Positions 21,025 to 32,735 of a DNA stretch of 64,000 nucleotides are shown here, in pieces. The notes beneath the pieces were generated by a model. That model saw only the letters and a program-made list of their open reading frames with translations, was not told where the DNA came from and made no database searches. A program made the translations under genes and the position numbers. This DNA comes from Thunnus maccoyii (lineage: Eukaryota; Chordata; Actinopteri; Scombriformes; Scombridae): the NCBI RefSeq assembly GCF_910596095.1, contig NC_056535.1:3567001-3631000 (forward strand), read 5' to 3'. Position 1 is the stretch's first letter. The number at the start of each line of letters is the position of its first letter.

Positions 21025-23502
21025 GCGTGAATAATCATCTCTAGCTCAGGTTGTGATACAACAGACCTGAGTTTGGCAATATTTCTTAAATAAATCTTTA
21101 AGCATAAATCCAGACAATTAAAAACATATATTGCTTGTTTTAATTTTTCCACATTCTGAAATGAGTAATCTAGTGTACTGTATTGTTGTGAAAACTAATG
21201 TTCTCTGTTGATTTGTGTTGGTATTTCAGATTGTGGACCTGGACTCAAAGAGAAACAGGAACAGAGAGGCATTGAACGCACTGAAGAATGAGCTGTCAGA
21301 TTCAGGTGAGTGAGCAATCATGACAGGATGCTGTAATATGGATGTTTCAGTCTGTCACTCATGGCTTAGGTTGTGAGAACAATCATTACAGTGATTTCAC
21401 AGTGGAAACAACAGTGTAGTATCATGATGTGAGTCAGGTGTGGAGTTGTATATTGATTGTAGATGTCGCTGTATGTGAAATCATACTGATTTTACACATC
21501 AATATGTGTTCCTAGGTGTTGGACAGTACTACTACATATATGAGAGAGAGTTGCATAAAGTCTTTTGTCACTGGAGTCAGTGTTTGTTGAGGCAGAAGAC
21601 TACAAGTTAGACAATGACAAAAGTCTGGTGGTGTGAAGTTAGAAAGCAGTGAGGTTAGCAGACCTCTGTAGCTGCTCATCTCTGCTGGAGGCTAGCAGCT
21701 CCAGGCTACATTAGCTTCTACTTGCATAATACATCTGACACACAACTGTAGGTGGTTGAGTTGCATAGTGGGTAATGTAGGCACTAGGTTTTGATATGGA
21801 AGAAGAAATGTGTTAGGAGTGCAATGCTGAATTGGTGGAGAACTGTTTAACACTGCTGTCATTTGCAGAGAAAGTGAAGGTTTGCTTCGGAAACATGTTC
21901 ATCAAATTTCCCAAATCCAAGACAAGAGAGATGATTCAGAAAGGTAAAAGTGTTCATAACTAAGTACTGTATATTAGATAGATTTCCAGTATACATCTGA
22001 ATATAAAGTGATATGTTTTACATGTCGTGGCTGAATGTGAGGTCATTCTAAACTCTTGTGATCTTTGTGTTTCATCTGTAGACCAGGAGCAGCTGGACAA
22101 GGAGATCAATGACCTTCGCAAAGGACTGAAAGCAAAAGTCAATCGTCTCAATGAGATGCAAGGTATGAGGAGCATTTTGACTGCAGTAGAGTTCAGTTGG
22201 TCACGCTGTCCTGTTTCCATCACAATTATGTATTTAGGTCATTTAGAGACTTTGTAGAAGTTTACAGCCTGTCATGCTGTCACTTTGCATTACTCTGTGT
22301 ATAAAGACGTGGCTAAAAAAACCAACGGTTCAGCTGACAAAATGCAAGCTGACTCAGGGACTTCTCGACTGATGTATGGACTTTTAGGGGGCAGACCTAA
22401 TCAATACCTCTCTCAGGTCTGTATGTTAAACATGGAGCTGGAGCCAGGAGGCAGTTAGCTTAGCATCAAGGTGGGAAACAGGGAGACACAGCTCGACTGG
22501 TTCTGTCCAGGTTCAGAAACACACCTACCAACATCTCTAAAGCTCACAATAATAAGCAAGTTGAGCTCAATAATGTGACACTGTCATTAGTCATGTGTCC
22601 CTACAGCCTTGTGATAAGTGCTTCCTTTTTGAAAATGTTGAGGTTTTTGTTGAGTGTGTCAGAGAGGTTTTGAATCAGCTCAGTGTTGACTTGTGAGCTT
22701 TTAGTTGTGGTGTTATATTGTCCAGATGTTTCTGTTGAGTGGTCCAGCCCTGCATGTAAACAGCAACTGTAATCACGAGTTGATTAAACTTTTTTCCGAT
22801 TACAACAAAAGTTGGTGAGCTCATAGTGCAACAGGATGAATGATAAATATTGTAGCAATGACATAGTTTATTATATGTCAAAAGAGATTAAACTTCCAGA
22901 TACTGGAGATGCAGATTTCACTCGTTAGATAAACTCAGGCAGGATGATCAAATAAGTGTCTCAACAGACAGGATATTGAGATGATATCTGGAGTCTTGAC
23001 CTTTGACCCTTAGTGTTTGGAGAAGAAAAACAACTGTTATCCCATATGGAATATTTCTGCAGTCTTTTTTCCTGTAACTTGTGTTTGTAGAGAAAATAGT
23101 TTTCTGATAGATCTCCGATTGAAGCTGATGTGTCGTTAAACTCCAAACATCTCCCAGTGGTTCAGTTGTTGGAAGAGGAAGTGATAACTGAGTCCAGTCT
23201 GCATTCAGTTAGATATATATAGACTTGGAGGAATAAACAGGGAGGGGTTGCAGCTCAGTACTAACTCCGCTGGTAAACCAGTTGTTATACAAGTGGAAAC
23301 ATTTCAGCTGCTATTATTTCGTGATCGATACCTCCTCAGGACAAGTCAAACTCTGAACATTCTCCCAGCAGTCTACTGTAAGGTGACCATGATGTTTGTC
23401 TTTCTGTTTCTGCTTGCAGGAAAACCAGAGCTGAGAGGCTACAACCTGTCTCCTCTGTCCACTGATGAAGTCAAAGCTATCAACAGTCTTTTAAAGAGGT
23501 GA
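19687..23502 (+). CDS. pdrg1: p53 and DNA-damage regulated protein 1, copy 1
   Basis: Five exons: 19687-19770, 21230-21305, 21869-21943, 22082-22162 and 23420-23502, all GT-AG with matching phases, giving 132 aa (human PDRG1 is 133). The protein follows vertebrate PDRG1 along its whole length: RVLEYLSEVEE at the start, IVDLDSKRNRNREAL, VCFGNMFIKFP, DQEQLDKEI, KVNRL, and GKPELRGYNLSPL near the end. PDRG1 is a small prefoldin-beta-like subunit of the R2TP/prefoldin-like (URI) co-chaperone complex and is regulated by p53 and genotoxic stress; this is family knowledge. Intron 1 contains an L2-like LINE and a TA repeat. A candidate ATTAAA polyadenylation signal is at 23884. An almost identical copy lies at 58293-62537. 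Confidence 0.95.
20095..20270 (-). repeat. Dispersed fish repeat (TGGTGGAAGAAGTA family)
   Basis: CAGTGGTGGAAGAAGTATTG and TACTCCATTACAAGTAAAAG are hallmark phrases of a repeat very common in fish. Related fragments occur at 56600-56945 and 58590-58765. Its transposon class is not evident from this copy. Confidence 0.6.
20390..21115 (-). mobile_element. L2-like LINE 3' end in pdrg1 intron 1 (copy 1)
   Basis: The minus strand encodes the ORF2 C-terminus in one frame (LSLHWLPIRFRIHFKVFTHK, then SPVYISDLL, then GAFEVVAPTLWNTLPTDT), followed by a 3' UTR with AAGCACTTTGTGACC. The coding part is interrupted by a TA repeat at 20971-21020. The same insertion is in pdrg1 copy 2, so it predates the duplication. 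Confidence 0.88.
20971..21020. repeat. (TA)n microsatellite
   Basis: TA dinucleotide run of about 50 bases inside the LINE. The equivalent run in pdrg1 copy 2 (59899-59974) is about 76 bases, so the locus is length-variable between paralogues. Confidence 0.97.
22290..22600. repeat. Dispersed fish repeat in pdrg1 intron 4
   Basis: Phrases GGAGCCAGGAGGCAGTTAGC and AGGTGGGAAACAGGGAGACA, then ACCTACCAACATCTCTAAAG, match an abundant fish interspersed repeat (SINE or MITE; class not resolved). It is present in both pdrg1 copies (61350-61660). Confidence 0.5.
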
Positions 23503-24389
23503 CATAAAGTGCCAGCCTCTGGAGGACACAGTAAATGATCACTTTGGACAATCAACAACATGCTTGCAGTTGTATTTTCTTAACCTGAGAACAGTCAAAC
23601 ATTGTACTCTTAGTATATAAAAGTACAAAAAGCAGGAAAGGAAGTTGTTCCCTCCTTCCTGTGATTTGGTGAAGTTTCACTCCAACTAGTGATGGATGAA
23701 ACTGTGTCATTTTCTACAACAATGTTGATATCTGTATATATTGTATTGTGATATAAAGTTTCAGCATAATCAATGTAGAAATTGTAAAGGGATAAAGTAT
23801 TAAGACAGGAATGCCTTATTTTGGTTAATCAACTAAGGAAATACTTGAAAAAGAACTTCATAACATTGATGCCAATGAATCCAATTAAACAGTCCTGATC
23901 AATGATTTACACCACTGCTCTAATGGTCTAGTTCACCCAGAGATTTTAGGATTGTTGTAAATCCATGATAGTAGACAAATTTATATCAACTGACAGATTA
24001 TGTTGTCATATTCACCACCCCAACTCCAACTCTGTTTAGCCATCTTGATAAGCTGTCTGCTTTGAAACCAGAGCCAGAGGAAACCTGCATCTGTAGAAGC
24101 CGAGTGTGAGCACAGCTACTCTGTGTGTTCAAAGCAGTGCTGATGTTATTTTGGAGTCTTGTCTCCTCTGTTTAATCTTGCAGTTTTATTTTTGTTTCTT
24201 TTAGTCATAGCTGGTGCTGTGGCTGCTGTGCTCTGTAGCCACTGGCCTCACCTTTGCAGCTAGCGTTCTAGTTAGCTTACTGCTAGCCACATCCACAGCA
24301 GGTGCTGTTCCAAAATAACGAGAATTATTCCAGTAATGTAATTGAACAGCACATTTTTATGGAAGCCCATTGCATTCACCAAAGAAAGC

Positions 24390-25115
24390 AAAATTGACTG
24401 TATGTCATAATTATGACTTTGGTATTTCATGATTATGACTCACTATCTCATAATTACAAGATATCAGCTGTTAAATTGCATTCTGTGATCTATCAGATTC
24501 TGTGACCTGATGAGGATTTTCAGATGCAAATGTCTTTATCAAACTTTATTGAATGCTTTATATTGATGGTTGTTATCAAATGGCACCATAGTATGTAGTT
24601 AGACTAACACATTCTGATATATTGGATACATTTAGATCCATGACTTTGTATCCATGAAGCATCTACTACTGAACGACTGAGCAGGTCTGAGAGCTTCCTG
24701 TCTGAAAAAGGACTTCAGATGTTTAGATGTTGATTTATGAATTGTTCTGCCTATTATTTTTCTCTAAGTGTTTCATACATAAACCCTCGTGCAGGATACT
24801 GATGCTTTATTTCATGTTCATCAATATATCAGCCTCACGTACATAACAGCATTACATCTGGACATGTGATTGATTATTCACTCAAGGCACAGAATACTTC
24901 ACAGAATGATACCATCTGCTCATCCACATTAATATCTCCCACTGTCTCAAGTCTAGAAGAAATAAAAGCTAATTCAGTCTCTTTACATTTGACATTTCTC
25001 ATAATTACAAGATCAAGATGTCATAATTATGAGATACCTTTCCCGTAATTACAAGATCTTTTCTTGTAATTATGAGATAGTAAGTCATAATTATGATACT
25101 GAAATCATCATTATG
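24390..25115. repeat. AT-rich repeat built on TCATAATTATGA-like palindromes
   Basis: Repeated self-complementary words (CATAATTATGAGATA, TCTCATAATTACAAGATC) in two clusters, 24400-24470 and 24990-25110. The same clusters occur in the second block near 63440-63500 and 63970. No coding potential. Confidence 0.6.
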
Positions 25116-25119
25116 AGAT

Positions 25120-28000
25120 TTAAGGTCTCCAATATTTTTTCTGCAGTGAGTGCAGTGGGCTTCTGTACATTTCAGGGGAACTGGGTACATTTGTTAAAAG
25201 AAAGCTATGGTTTATTACTATTTGGGTTTTATTTTTGTAGCTTTGGATATTTACATGTTTTACTCACCAAAGTGATCTAGGATCATCGCCTACAAAAGGT
25301 TCAGAAGGGAAACAAGCTGAGCAGTCACTGATCTTGCAGCTTTTAAACAAGCCAAAGCTTTATCCAAATTGTATGAACCAATTTATTTAGAGGTCAAACT
25401 GAAAGTGAGAGCAGCCCTGATGTTGCTAATCTGTCTTTGCTCAGGAAAATGTGAGTGTACCCATTAGTTCAAAGTTGAACCTATTTTTAGCAATACTATC
25501 ATGACCAACACAACCGAGGACCAGAGCTCTGAAGATCAAACCCAGGTTGTAATAAACTATAGTGTTCCTTTAAGCAATTTTAATAACATAGAAGCTTCTT
25601 GCTCTGCGGGATTGGACAAGAAACGATCTGACATGACCTGACATCCTGCCTAGTTTGGGGTCCAGTGAAAATCAAGTCAGGTGATGTAAAAGGCCACAAG
25701 ATGGCAGCACAGTGCAGGTGTACAGCAGAGAGACTGATATGATTCACTCATTGCTTCCATCCGCAGTCTCTACTAGTCATCAAATGCTCTGGGATTACTA
25801 CTGCATTGCTCTGCAGACTTGTAATGCACACCAGCATTGTTGTTGTAAAGTTAATAAAAATCTTAATAACCTCCAGTGTCTTTGCAAGATGTGAATGTTT
25901 CCATTATGTTTGGAAATGAATAACTGGAAATGAATGACAGGAGACATATTGTTTCTGATGCAAATGAGCACTTGACTCTGGAACAAAAAGCAGAGTCGCC
26001 CACAATGAAGCACGGCAGCACGAAGCAGCAAACCTTTTGCTTTCGCAGCATGTTTGATCCACAATCTCATGCCAATAAAGCATAGGCCTACTGAATTGAA
26101 TTGAATTGAATATTGAATTGAGAGAGAGAGGGAGAGAGAGAGAGGAGTGCAGTCTTCAATGAAAGCCTGTTTGCGAAGCAAGTTACTTGTTGATGTAATG
26201 TTGATGATGAAATGTTTTCCGTTGCAGTGTGTGCGTGTGTGTGTTATAAACACTCTAACAAATTTCCCTGTAAAATGAAGAAGAATGAAAATCAAGCAGA
26301 GTGAGAGGAAGAGAAATCAAACAATGGAATAAACATTTTAAACAAGAAGGACACCTAACTTACCTTTATGAAGTGACGTCAAGTTCTTCAAAAGAGAGGT
26401 GATGAGGATTCACTGTGAGCTTGTTTGTCTACTTTTCCAAACTGGCCTCTGTTCCCCTCTCAGGGTTAATCACAGTACCTGAAAACAACATGTAACAAAT
26501 CACCTATTATGTTTTAGTATAGCTTGGCAACAAACAGTAGTTGCAGCAACCTAGCCATAGCTTAGCAAAACACTTGAGTTGAGCTAAGATAACCAATATA
26601 ATCATTCCGTCTTTTGGGGCTCAGCAGCAAACATATCTTAACGCAGCCTGGCCGCCAGAATAAAACATTGGCAGTTTACGTTTCTGCAAACCACAGAAAC
26701 GTTGAATATCTACGTTTCAACACGCGTAATACGTAGCATATTAACATTTCAACAAAACGTATCATATCAACATTTCTACAAAACGTGTTTTTAGTGAGAC
26801 ATCGGCGGTTATTTTATTGTTTATTTTATTTTAACCCAAACCATGATATTTCCCTAACCCTAACCAAGTGGTCTTTGTGCCTTAACCTAACCAGACCTTA
26901 ACCACAGCTTTGTCACACCAAAACATCATTATTCAATGGGTAGAAATGTTAATATGATACGTATTACATGTGTATTACACATATCGCCTTAATGTCTGCC
27001 TCTGTGTTTTTGTGTATCCCTCTGGATACTGACCAAAAGTAAGAACATTTCTTACTTGGTCATACTCTCCTCCATGTTCACCTGTACTGGAATATGAGTA
27101 TGATTAAAACAATGTAGTAGTAAACATAAAATATAGACGGCGGTCTACAACACTAAGTTACAAGGATTATTCAAATACAAAGTGGACAGTCTACAACACC
27201 ACAGGTAGTGACACAGACAGGTACTGAGATGCGGAAAGCATGGAGTTAAACAACAGATGAATCTAATATTCTGACTTATTACTTCATAACCAACATTTAA
27301 GTTAATAAAGACTAATTATGGATGTTTCACTCACCAGTTGTCCCTGCTTAGACTGCTGTAGTTTAGTGTAACGTTAGTCCATTTGTGTATTTCTCCATCC
27401 TCCATAGAACAAAATAATCCGAACAGTCTTACAACTTTGTACATACCACGGTCCCCTTTTAAAACTTCATCCTCCTCTCCTTCACTTTGTCCTTATCACT
27501 GTTTGTGTCCCGCTCAACACACAGCAAAGTGAGGTTGGATAGTTTGGCCTCATTCACGCACAAACGCAAACAGCTCTTAGTGAGCCTCAAACGGCTGAAT
27601 CTTTGTCTGGCAAGTTTCATTCACCATAAACATAAAAAACGCGAATATTTCATATTTTGGATTAGGTTAATAAACTTCGAATCGCTGCTTCTGCACTCTT
27701 CACTTCTCGCAGAGTCAATTAGCAGAAATACGTTTAACATAAGTTTAGTAAGAAAAAGAAACAACTAAATTATTTAATTAGAATGAATGACTATAAAATT
27801 TAACCTTTATTTAGATAAGAGCAACTTGATTCGACTTCTAAGAGGGAAACAGCAGATGGCAGAATTTGACCGGTGATGTGTGGATCAACGATGACCACGT
27901 ATTTTTCATCATTGAGTTGAAATTTGAATTGATTTAATTTAATCTTAATCTAATGATTGATTATTCTACAAGCAAGACAAGAAATGAGACCAACTAAGAT
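25120..28000. other. Unassigned stretch with small repeats
   Basis: No exon is convincing. It contains a (TTGAA)n plus (GA)n tract at 26091-26145. At about 26600-27000 a dispersed-repeat-like segment has recurring ACGTTTCAAC/AACATTTC words and CCTAACCCTAACCAAGTGGT text typical of fish repeats. Longer frames near 25800-26295 overlap the simple repeat and look spurious. Confidence 0.35.

Positions 28001-28001
<1 letters not shown>

Positions 28002-28080
<79 letters not shown>
28002..28080. repeat. (CA)n microsatellite
   Basis: About 39 uninterrupted CA units, lying about 55 bases beyond the 3' end of the L1-Tx1-like element. Confidence 0.98.
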
Positions 28081-28082
<2 letters not shown>

Positions 28083-28249
28083 AAACACACAAAATGAGAG
28101 GAACCGATTCACTTGGAGAGAGAGAGAAAGAGAGAGATTTTGATTTTGATTTTTAAACTTTAAATATATTAACCACTATGTACACTGTAAAAAAACGTAA
28201 TACACTACATTAACACATACATAATATAATTACATATCAGGTATCAAAG

Positions 28250-29900
28250 TTACATCAGCACATGTCCAAAACTCAACTGTCCATCTATTACAGAGCAGAG
28301 CACCCCCCCATAACCCCAAATCAGCTGGAAACTCTCCAGGTCATGAGCAGCTCTGTAAAAACTAAACTCTACCAGCAGTCTGGACCTCACCATTCTGACA
28401 AAAACAGGAACCACATCAACATTCAGCTCTTCCTCCACCTTCCTCCTGCGGCTCACATACACTGCCATCTTTGCCTGTCCCAAAACAAAGTTCAATATCT
28501 GACACTTGTTCTTCTGTTGGCGAGTGTATTTAAAACCACAAATAAAAACCTGCTTCATAAAAATTTCTCCATATCTGCTAAAAATGGTTTCTAACAACAC
28601 AAACAGAGCCGTCAGATGAGAGCACTCTGAGAAACAGTGAAACACCGTCTCTCTTTGGCTGCAGAAGGGGCATTTCTCCTCCACAGCAGCATTAATAACA
28701 GAGATAAAAGAGTTCAGTGCTACAGTGCCATGTAGGATCCTCCACTGCAGGTCCACATGTTTCTTTGTTAAAGGAGGTTTATACAAAGACCTCCATGCTG
28801 GTTTGACGTCAGGGTCTAAGTCCCTAAGTCCTCCACGGGGTGTCACTGCGTCCATTCAGTTTGTTCTGGTTCAAGGTTTTAACCATCAACTTATACAGCG
28901 TCTTTCCTGAGGCGTCCTCCAAAGAAGCTCCCACAGGGTCGACAGGCTCAAGTAAAGGACCAGAACAGTTTTTGAAATCCGGAAACAGTCCAATAGTGGG
29001 ATAGGGGTCCGTACAGTTTGGCAGCAGCGCGCCATCACAAAAGTCAGTTAACAGAAAGCATTGATGTTCTGTCAGCTTCTGTTTCCAATGTTTCAGTAAC
29101 TGGTTTATGACTCGTGTAGATCTCACTCCCAGCTGAGCAGCCAGTCCAACAGGATCATCCAACCGAGGTCCCGCCAGCCCCACCACCTGCCCCAGAGTAG
29201 AAACTCCTGCAGTGTGAAGGAGTCTGGATAGAGTAGGTCCACCCCAGCTGGGACAATCCAAAAGTCCTCCAAACAGTACAGGTTCCTGTAGGAGCCAGTA
29301 CAGAGAGTCATCCTGCTCCTGCCTCTGCTTCCTCAGCAAAGTCCACACTGAGAAGACACTTCTATAAAAGGCTGGCAGGGACGAAGCGTCCAACTTCTTG
29401 GAGTCCATTAGAAACAGAAACAAACCCAGTCCCAGACCACCAAACCGCTGCAGGATGCAGCAGGATAAAGTCCTCCACACCAGGTCTGTGGGCCCAGTGA
29501 GCAGTCTATGAATGAACTGAAGGCGGAAGGCAGCGCCCCTGCTGGCCAGATGGACCAGACCTTGTCCACCCTCCTCCTTAGGAAGAAACAGCACACTCTG
29601 AGGTACCCAGTGCAACCTGTCCCAAAAAAAATCAACCAAAACCCTTTGGATCTGTGATAAAAGAGAAGCTGGAGGATCAACGCAGGCCAACCGGTGCCAC
29701 AGAGCAGAAGAGACCAGATTGTTAATCACAAGAACACGACCTCTGTAGGACATTTTAGGTAGAAGCCATTTCCATTTCATGAGCCGACCTTTGACCTTTT
29801 CTAAGACATTGTCCCAGTTTTTCCGTAAGAACATTTCATTGCCCAGAAAAACTCCAAGGTATTTTAGCCCTCCTTTTTTCCAGACCAGACCTCCAGGTAA
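28250..29900 (-). pseudogene. L1-Tx1 ORF2 C-terminal region
   Basis: Two frames joined by a frameshift near 28850. The first carries KVKGRLMKWKWLLPKMSYRG and FFWDRLHWVP-like motifs, typical of the region after the reverse-transcriptase catalytic site in Tx1-like L1s. The second carries a CPFCSQRETVFHCFSECSHL segment, a C-x2-C...H-x3-C-x3-C/H zinc-knuckle-like motif expected near the ORF2 end. It lies directly against the start of the reverse transcriptase because of an internal deletion at about 29905. Confidence 0.85.
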
Positions 29901-29910
29901 CCTGAGTTGA

Positions 29911-30785
29911 TCAGAGCAGAGAAACAGGTCTCCAGTTCTTCAGCTCCTGCAGGTCTCCCTTCTTGGGCAGCAAAGTGATGACTGCCCTCCTGCAGCTCAG
30001 AGGCAGCCGTCCTCTCTCCAGGCTGCTTATGACAACCTCCAACAGGTCTTCACCCAACACGGACCAGAAGGATTTATAGAAATCAACAGGCAGACCGTCT
30101 ATACCTGGAGCTTTTCCACTCTGTAAGCTCATCAGAGCAGTATACAGTTCATTAATGGATACCGGAGCCTCCAGCTTTGCATTGGCTACAGCATCAGGAC
30201 AGGAAGACCAGTGAAGAAGCTGCTGCACACATCTGGATTGTTTGTTAGTTCACTCTTATACAGATCTTTATAAAAACTGACTGCAAATTTCCTAATCTCA
30301 GAAGGATCTGAGATTGCAGAGCCGCTGCTGGATCGCAGAGAGTGAACAATCTTTCTCTGTCCATTTTTCCTCTCCAGACCAAAGAAGAAGTGAGAGGGGG
30401 CGTCCATCTGTGTGATGTCAAGGAACCGTGACCTGACCAGAGCTCCCTGTGCTGCGATGCCCAGCAGGTTGGCCAAAGCCGACTTTTTAGACTTGAGGGA
30501 ATCTAAAAGCCCTCGATCTCCTGTAGAACCTGCTAAACTCTGCAGTTCCACCACCTGAGTCTCCAGGTCCCTCATAGATCTGGTTATGTCTCTAGTGACA
30601 TTACGAGTGAACTGCTGACACAGCTGTTTAATCTGTGATTTCCCAAAATCCCACCACTGTTGAACACAGGCAAAGTCAGACTTACATTTTCTGTGAGTAA
30701 ACCAAAAACATTCAAAAGCTGCTCTAAAAGCCTTGTCATGAAGCCGGGCAGTGTTAAAATGCCAGTAAGCACTCTGTAAACGCAC
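29911..30785 (-). pseudogene. L1-Tx1 ORF2 linker and first reverse-transcriptase motifs
   Basis: Contains GLERKNGQRKIVHSLRSSSG, then SGKAPGIDGLPVDFYK, then LLPKKGDLQELKNWRPVSLL, which are motifs 0 to 2 of L1-type reverse transcriptases. The following motifs, including the catalytic aspartate pair, are missing. A frameshift near 30200 splits this stretch. Confidence 0.88.
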
Positions 30786-30800
30786 ATTTTTTATAAAAAA

Positions 30801-31511
30801 TCAGCAAAAAACCAGACAGTGATCAGAGAAGCCCACTGGGTTAATGTGACAACTTTTAAAAAGGTTCATGTGATGTTTAAAAGAATACAGACGGTCCAGC
30901 CTGGCCAGAGATAACACATTGTCTTTAGAGTGACTCCAGGTGTACTGCCTGTGACTTTTACAAAACATCCTCCACACATCTGACAACTCATGAGCTTCAG
31001 TCAACTGTCTGAACCTGCGTGACGAAGCAGGATGAGGCTCTTGGTGGTTTCTATCCAGCTTTGGATTTTCAGTACAGTTAAAATCACCTCCTAAAAACAA
31101 ATACTCATCACTACTGCAGCTGATAGTGTCACATAAAACATCTAGTACCGCTAGTCTATCCACCCCTTTGGTTGGTGCATAAACATTGACGAAAACTACA
31201 GTAATATTTTCAAATTGAGCTTTGACCTTCAATAAACAGCCTTTAATAATTTCCTCAACTTCACAGGAAAAAGGCAAGAAGCTCCTGGAAAAGACAATCC
31301 CCACTCCTCCACTACAGCTGGACTTATGGCTCAGAATGACTTCCCCATTACATCCTCTCCTCCAGTCACTTTCATTATCTGCACTACTGTGTGTTTCCTG
31401 AAGCAGCATTACATCTATGTTCTTCAGCTCCATCAGCTTAAAGAACGCAGCTCTTTTACTATCTTCCCTGGCTCCATTCAAGTTTAAAGTGCCTATTTTG
31501 AATTCACACAT
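30801..31511 (-). pseudogene. L1-Tx1 ORF2 apurinic-like endonuclease
   Basis: The minus strand from ATG 31511 gives IGTLNLNGAR, VMLLQETHS, FVNVYAPT, FLGGDFNCT, LDRLYS and a final GFSDHCLVF. These are the ordered active-site motifs of LINE APE-type endonucleases (Asn, Glu, Tyr, Asp/Asn, Asp, Ser-Asp-His). The domain itself is open, but the frame is lost just before the reverse-transcriptase linker. Confidence 0.9.
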
Positions 31512-31587
31512 GGAGAGAGAGAAGCTTGAAAGAAACATAACAGTAGGAAAACATAACAGGAAGAGAGAAAAACACGAGAACCTTCGT

Positions 31588-31830
31588 CTAAACATCATCA
31601 TCAGCAATCATTTGTGCTTTTACTTTAAGCAGCAGTTTCTTCAAATGATAAATTTCCTGATCTGTCAGGACATCATCTCCAAAGTTTCCTGATCTTTTTG
31701 TCAGAGGCTTCGCTGACTCTACAAACAGCTTCAGGTCTGCAAAGTGATCCTCTACTTTCACAAGCCTGGATCCCTTCGTTTCCTGCAGAAAACTCTTTAT
31801 ACCAGCAGGAGAGTCAGTGTCAAATCACTT
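31588..31830 (-). pseudogene. L1-Tx1 ORF1 C-terminal region
   Basis: After a frameshift near 31820 the minus strand reads IKSFLQETKGSRLVKVEDHF, then LTDQEIYHLKKLLLKVKAQ, and ends at TAG 31588. This resembles the conserved C-terminus of Tx1-type ORF1 proteins. It lies about 80 bases before the ORF2 start, the usual order in these LINEs. Confidence 0.65.
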
Positions 31831-31839
31831 TCTGACTCT

Positions 31840-32735
31840 GCTGCGGATTTTCCAGTTTTTGTCCCTTTGGTGACTTTGATGGCTTTTGCACTACTCTGTT
31901 CACATGAAGACGGGATTGTCTTCTCCACTTTAGTGCCCTTCTCTGGGTTGATGGAGAAAAAACACCTTGGAAAATAGAAGAATAACAGATGACTATTAAT
32001 AACAAGATAGCTTCATTAACAACAAAAATTTTCACCCCTCCATCATTTTTTATTCAAGATAGGCTATTATTTTAAAGCCACTTACAATGGTAAAAAGGTA
32101 AAATGACAAGTCCCATAACCACCAAGTTACTGCAGCAGCTACTTTAGATTTGTTTCAGTTCTATAAAGTTAAAATGTTGCATGAAGTCAATCCAAAAAGA
32201 CACACCTCTGTAGAAACTCCAGGGTTGATGCCAGCTCTGATGGGTAATGGATGTTGAAGCAATAATAGCTCCCAAACATCATGCACTGGGCCGAAATGAA
32301 GGAGGGGATGTTATCGTGGACAATGTTTTGATCCACACTCAGCATGAACCGTCTTGAAGAATAGCAGGATCGTCCTAAAAAGAAAAACAACAAAAACATA
32401 ATTCAAACTAAATTAAAAAAGACTTGTGCACCTGAAATATTTCACAAAGAAATTGAGCATTTATGTTGTTCATTTTTTAAAGGTCAGTTGAGTTGCTTCC
32501 TATCAATACAGATATCAGTTTAAGTACAGAGAGAGAATTTTAAGGCTTTTTAGGGTCATTTAACTAACTTTAATGGCTTACAGTAACAACAAACATTGTG
32601 TAACATGAGTTTGTGTCTAAATAGACAGAAAATAGAAAACAATAAAGAAAAAATAAAGAAATACAAAAGAGAAAATGAAAGAAAGACCAAGAGAGAAAAA
32701 GAAAGTTAATTTACCACACACAACAATGGTGGGCA
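31840..32735 (-). pseudogene. Host-like three-exon cassette inside the L1 ORF1
   Basis: Reading minus: the end of one exon (VPTIVVCG, donor after 32715), a complete exon 32374-32206 (169 nt), and the start of another from 31965 (RCFFSINPEKGTKVEK). All four splice sites are GT or AG, with a pyrimidine-rich acceptor at 32376. Phases fit exactly (1, then 2). The middle exon encodes FMLSVDQNIVHDNIPSF and MMFGSYYCFNIHYPSELAST LEFLQ. I recall similar exons in a group of uncharacterised fish proteins; this is recollection, not a search. The cassette lies in the same strand and, by frame, in line with the L1 ORF1 zinc-knuckle exon upstream. Confidence 0.6.

Larger units (their letters stand above)
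17130..25021. repeat. Large segmental duplication carrying pdrg1, copy 1
   Basis: 17131-17310 matches 56437-56645 (both start TTTGTTATTGTGGATAAATG). After copy-specific insertions, similarity resumes at about 19060 versus 57720 and continues past 25000, where copy 2 reaches the window end at 64000. The alignment includes exons, introns, an L2-like LINE and 3' flank, so this is a DNA-level duplication and not a retrocopy. Confidence 0.92.

Noticed and set aside
22027-22257. 76-codon frame in pdrg1 (also 61081-61311)
   Set aside because: It is pdrg1 exon 4 read through into both introns, not a separate gene.
25798-26295. 165-codon minus-strand frame
   Set aside because: It overlaps a GA simple repeat that supplies the SLSLSL run and a TTGAA repeat. 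It shows no splice context or family resemblance.
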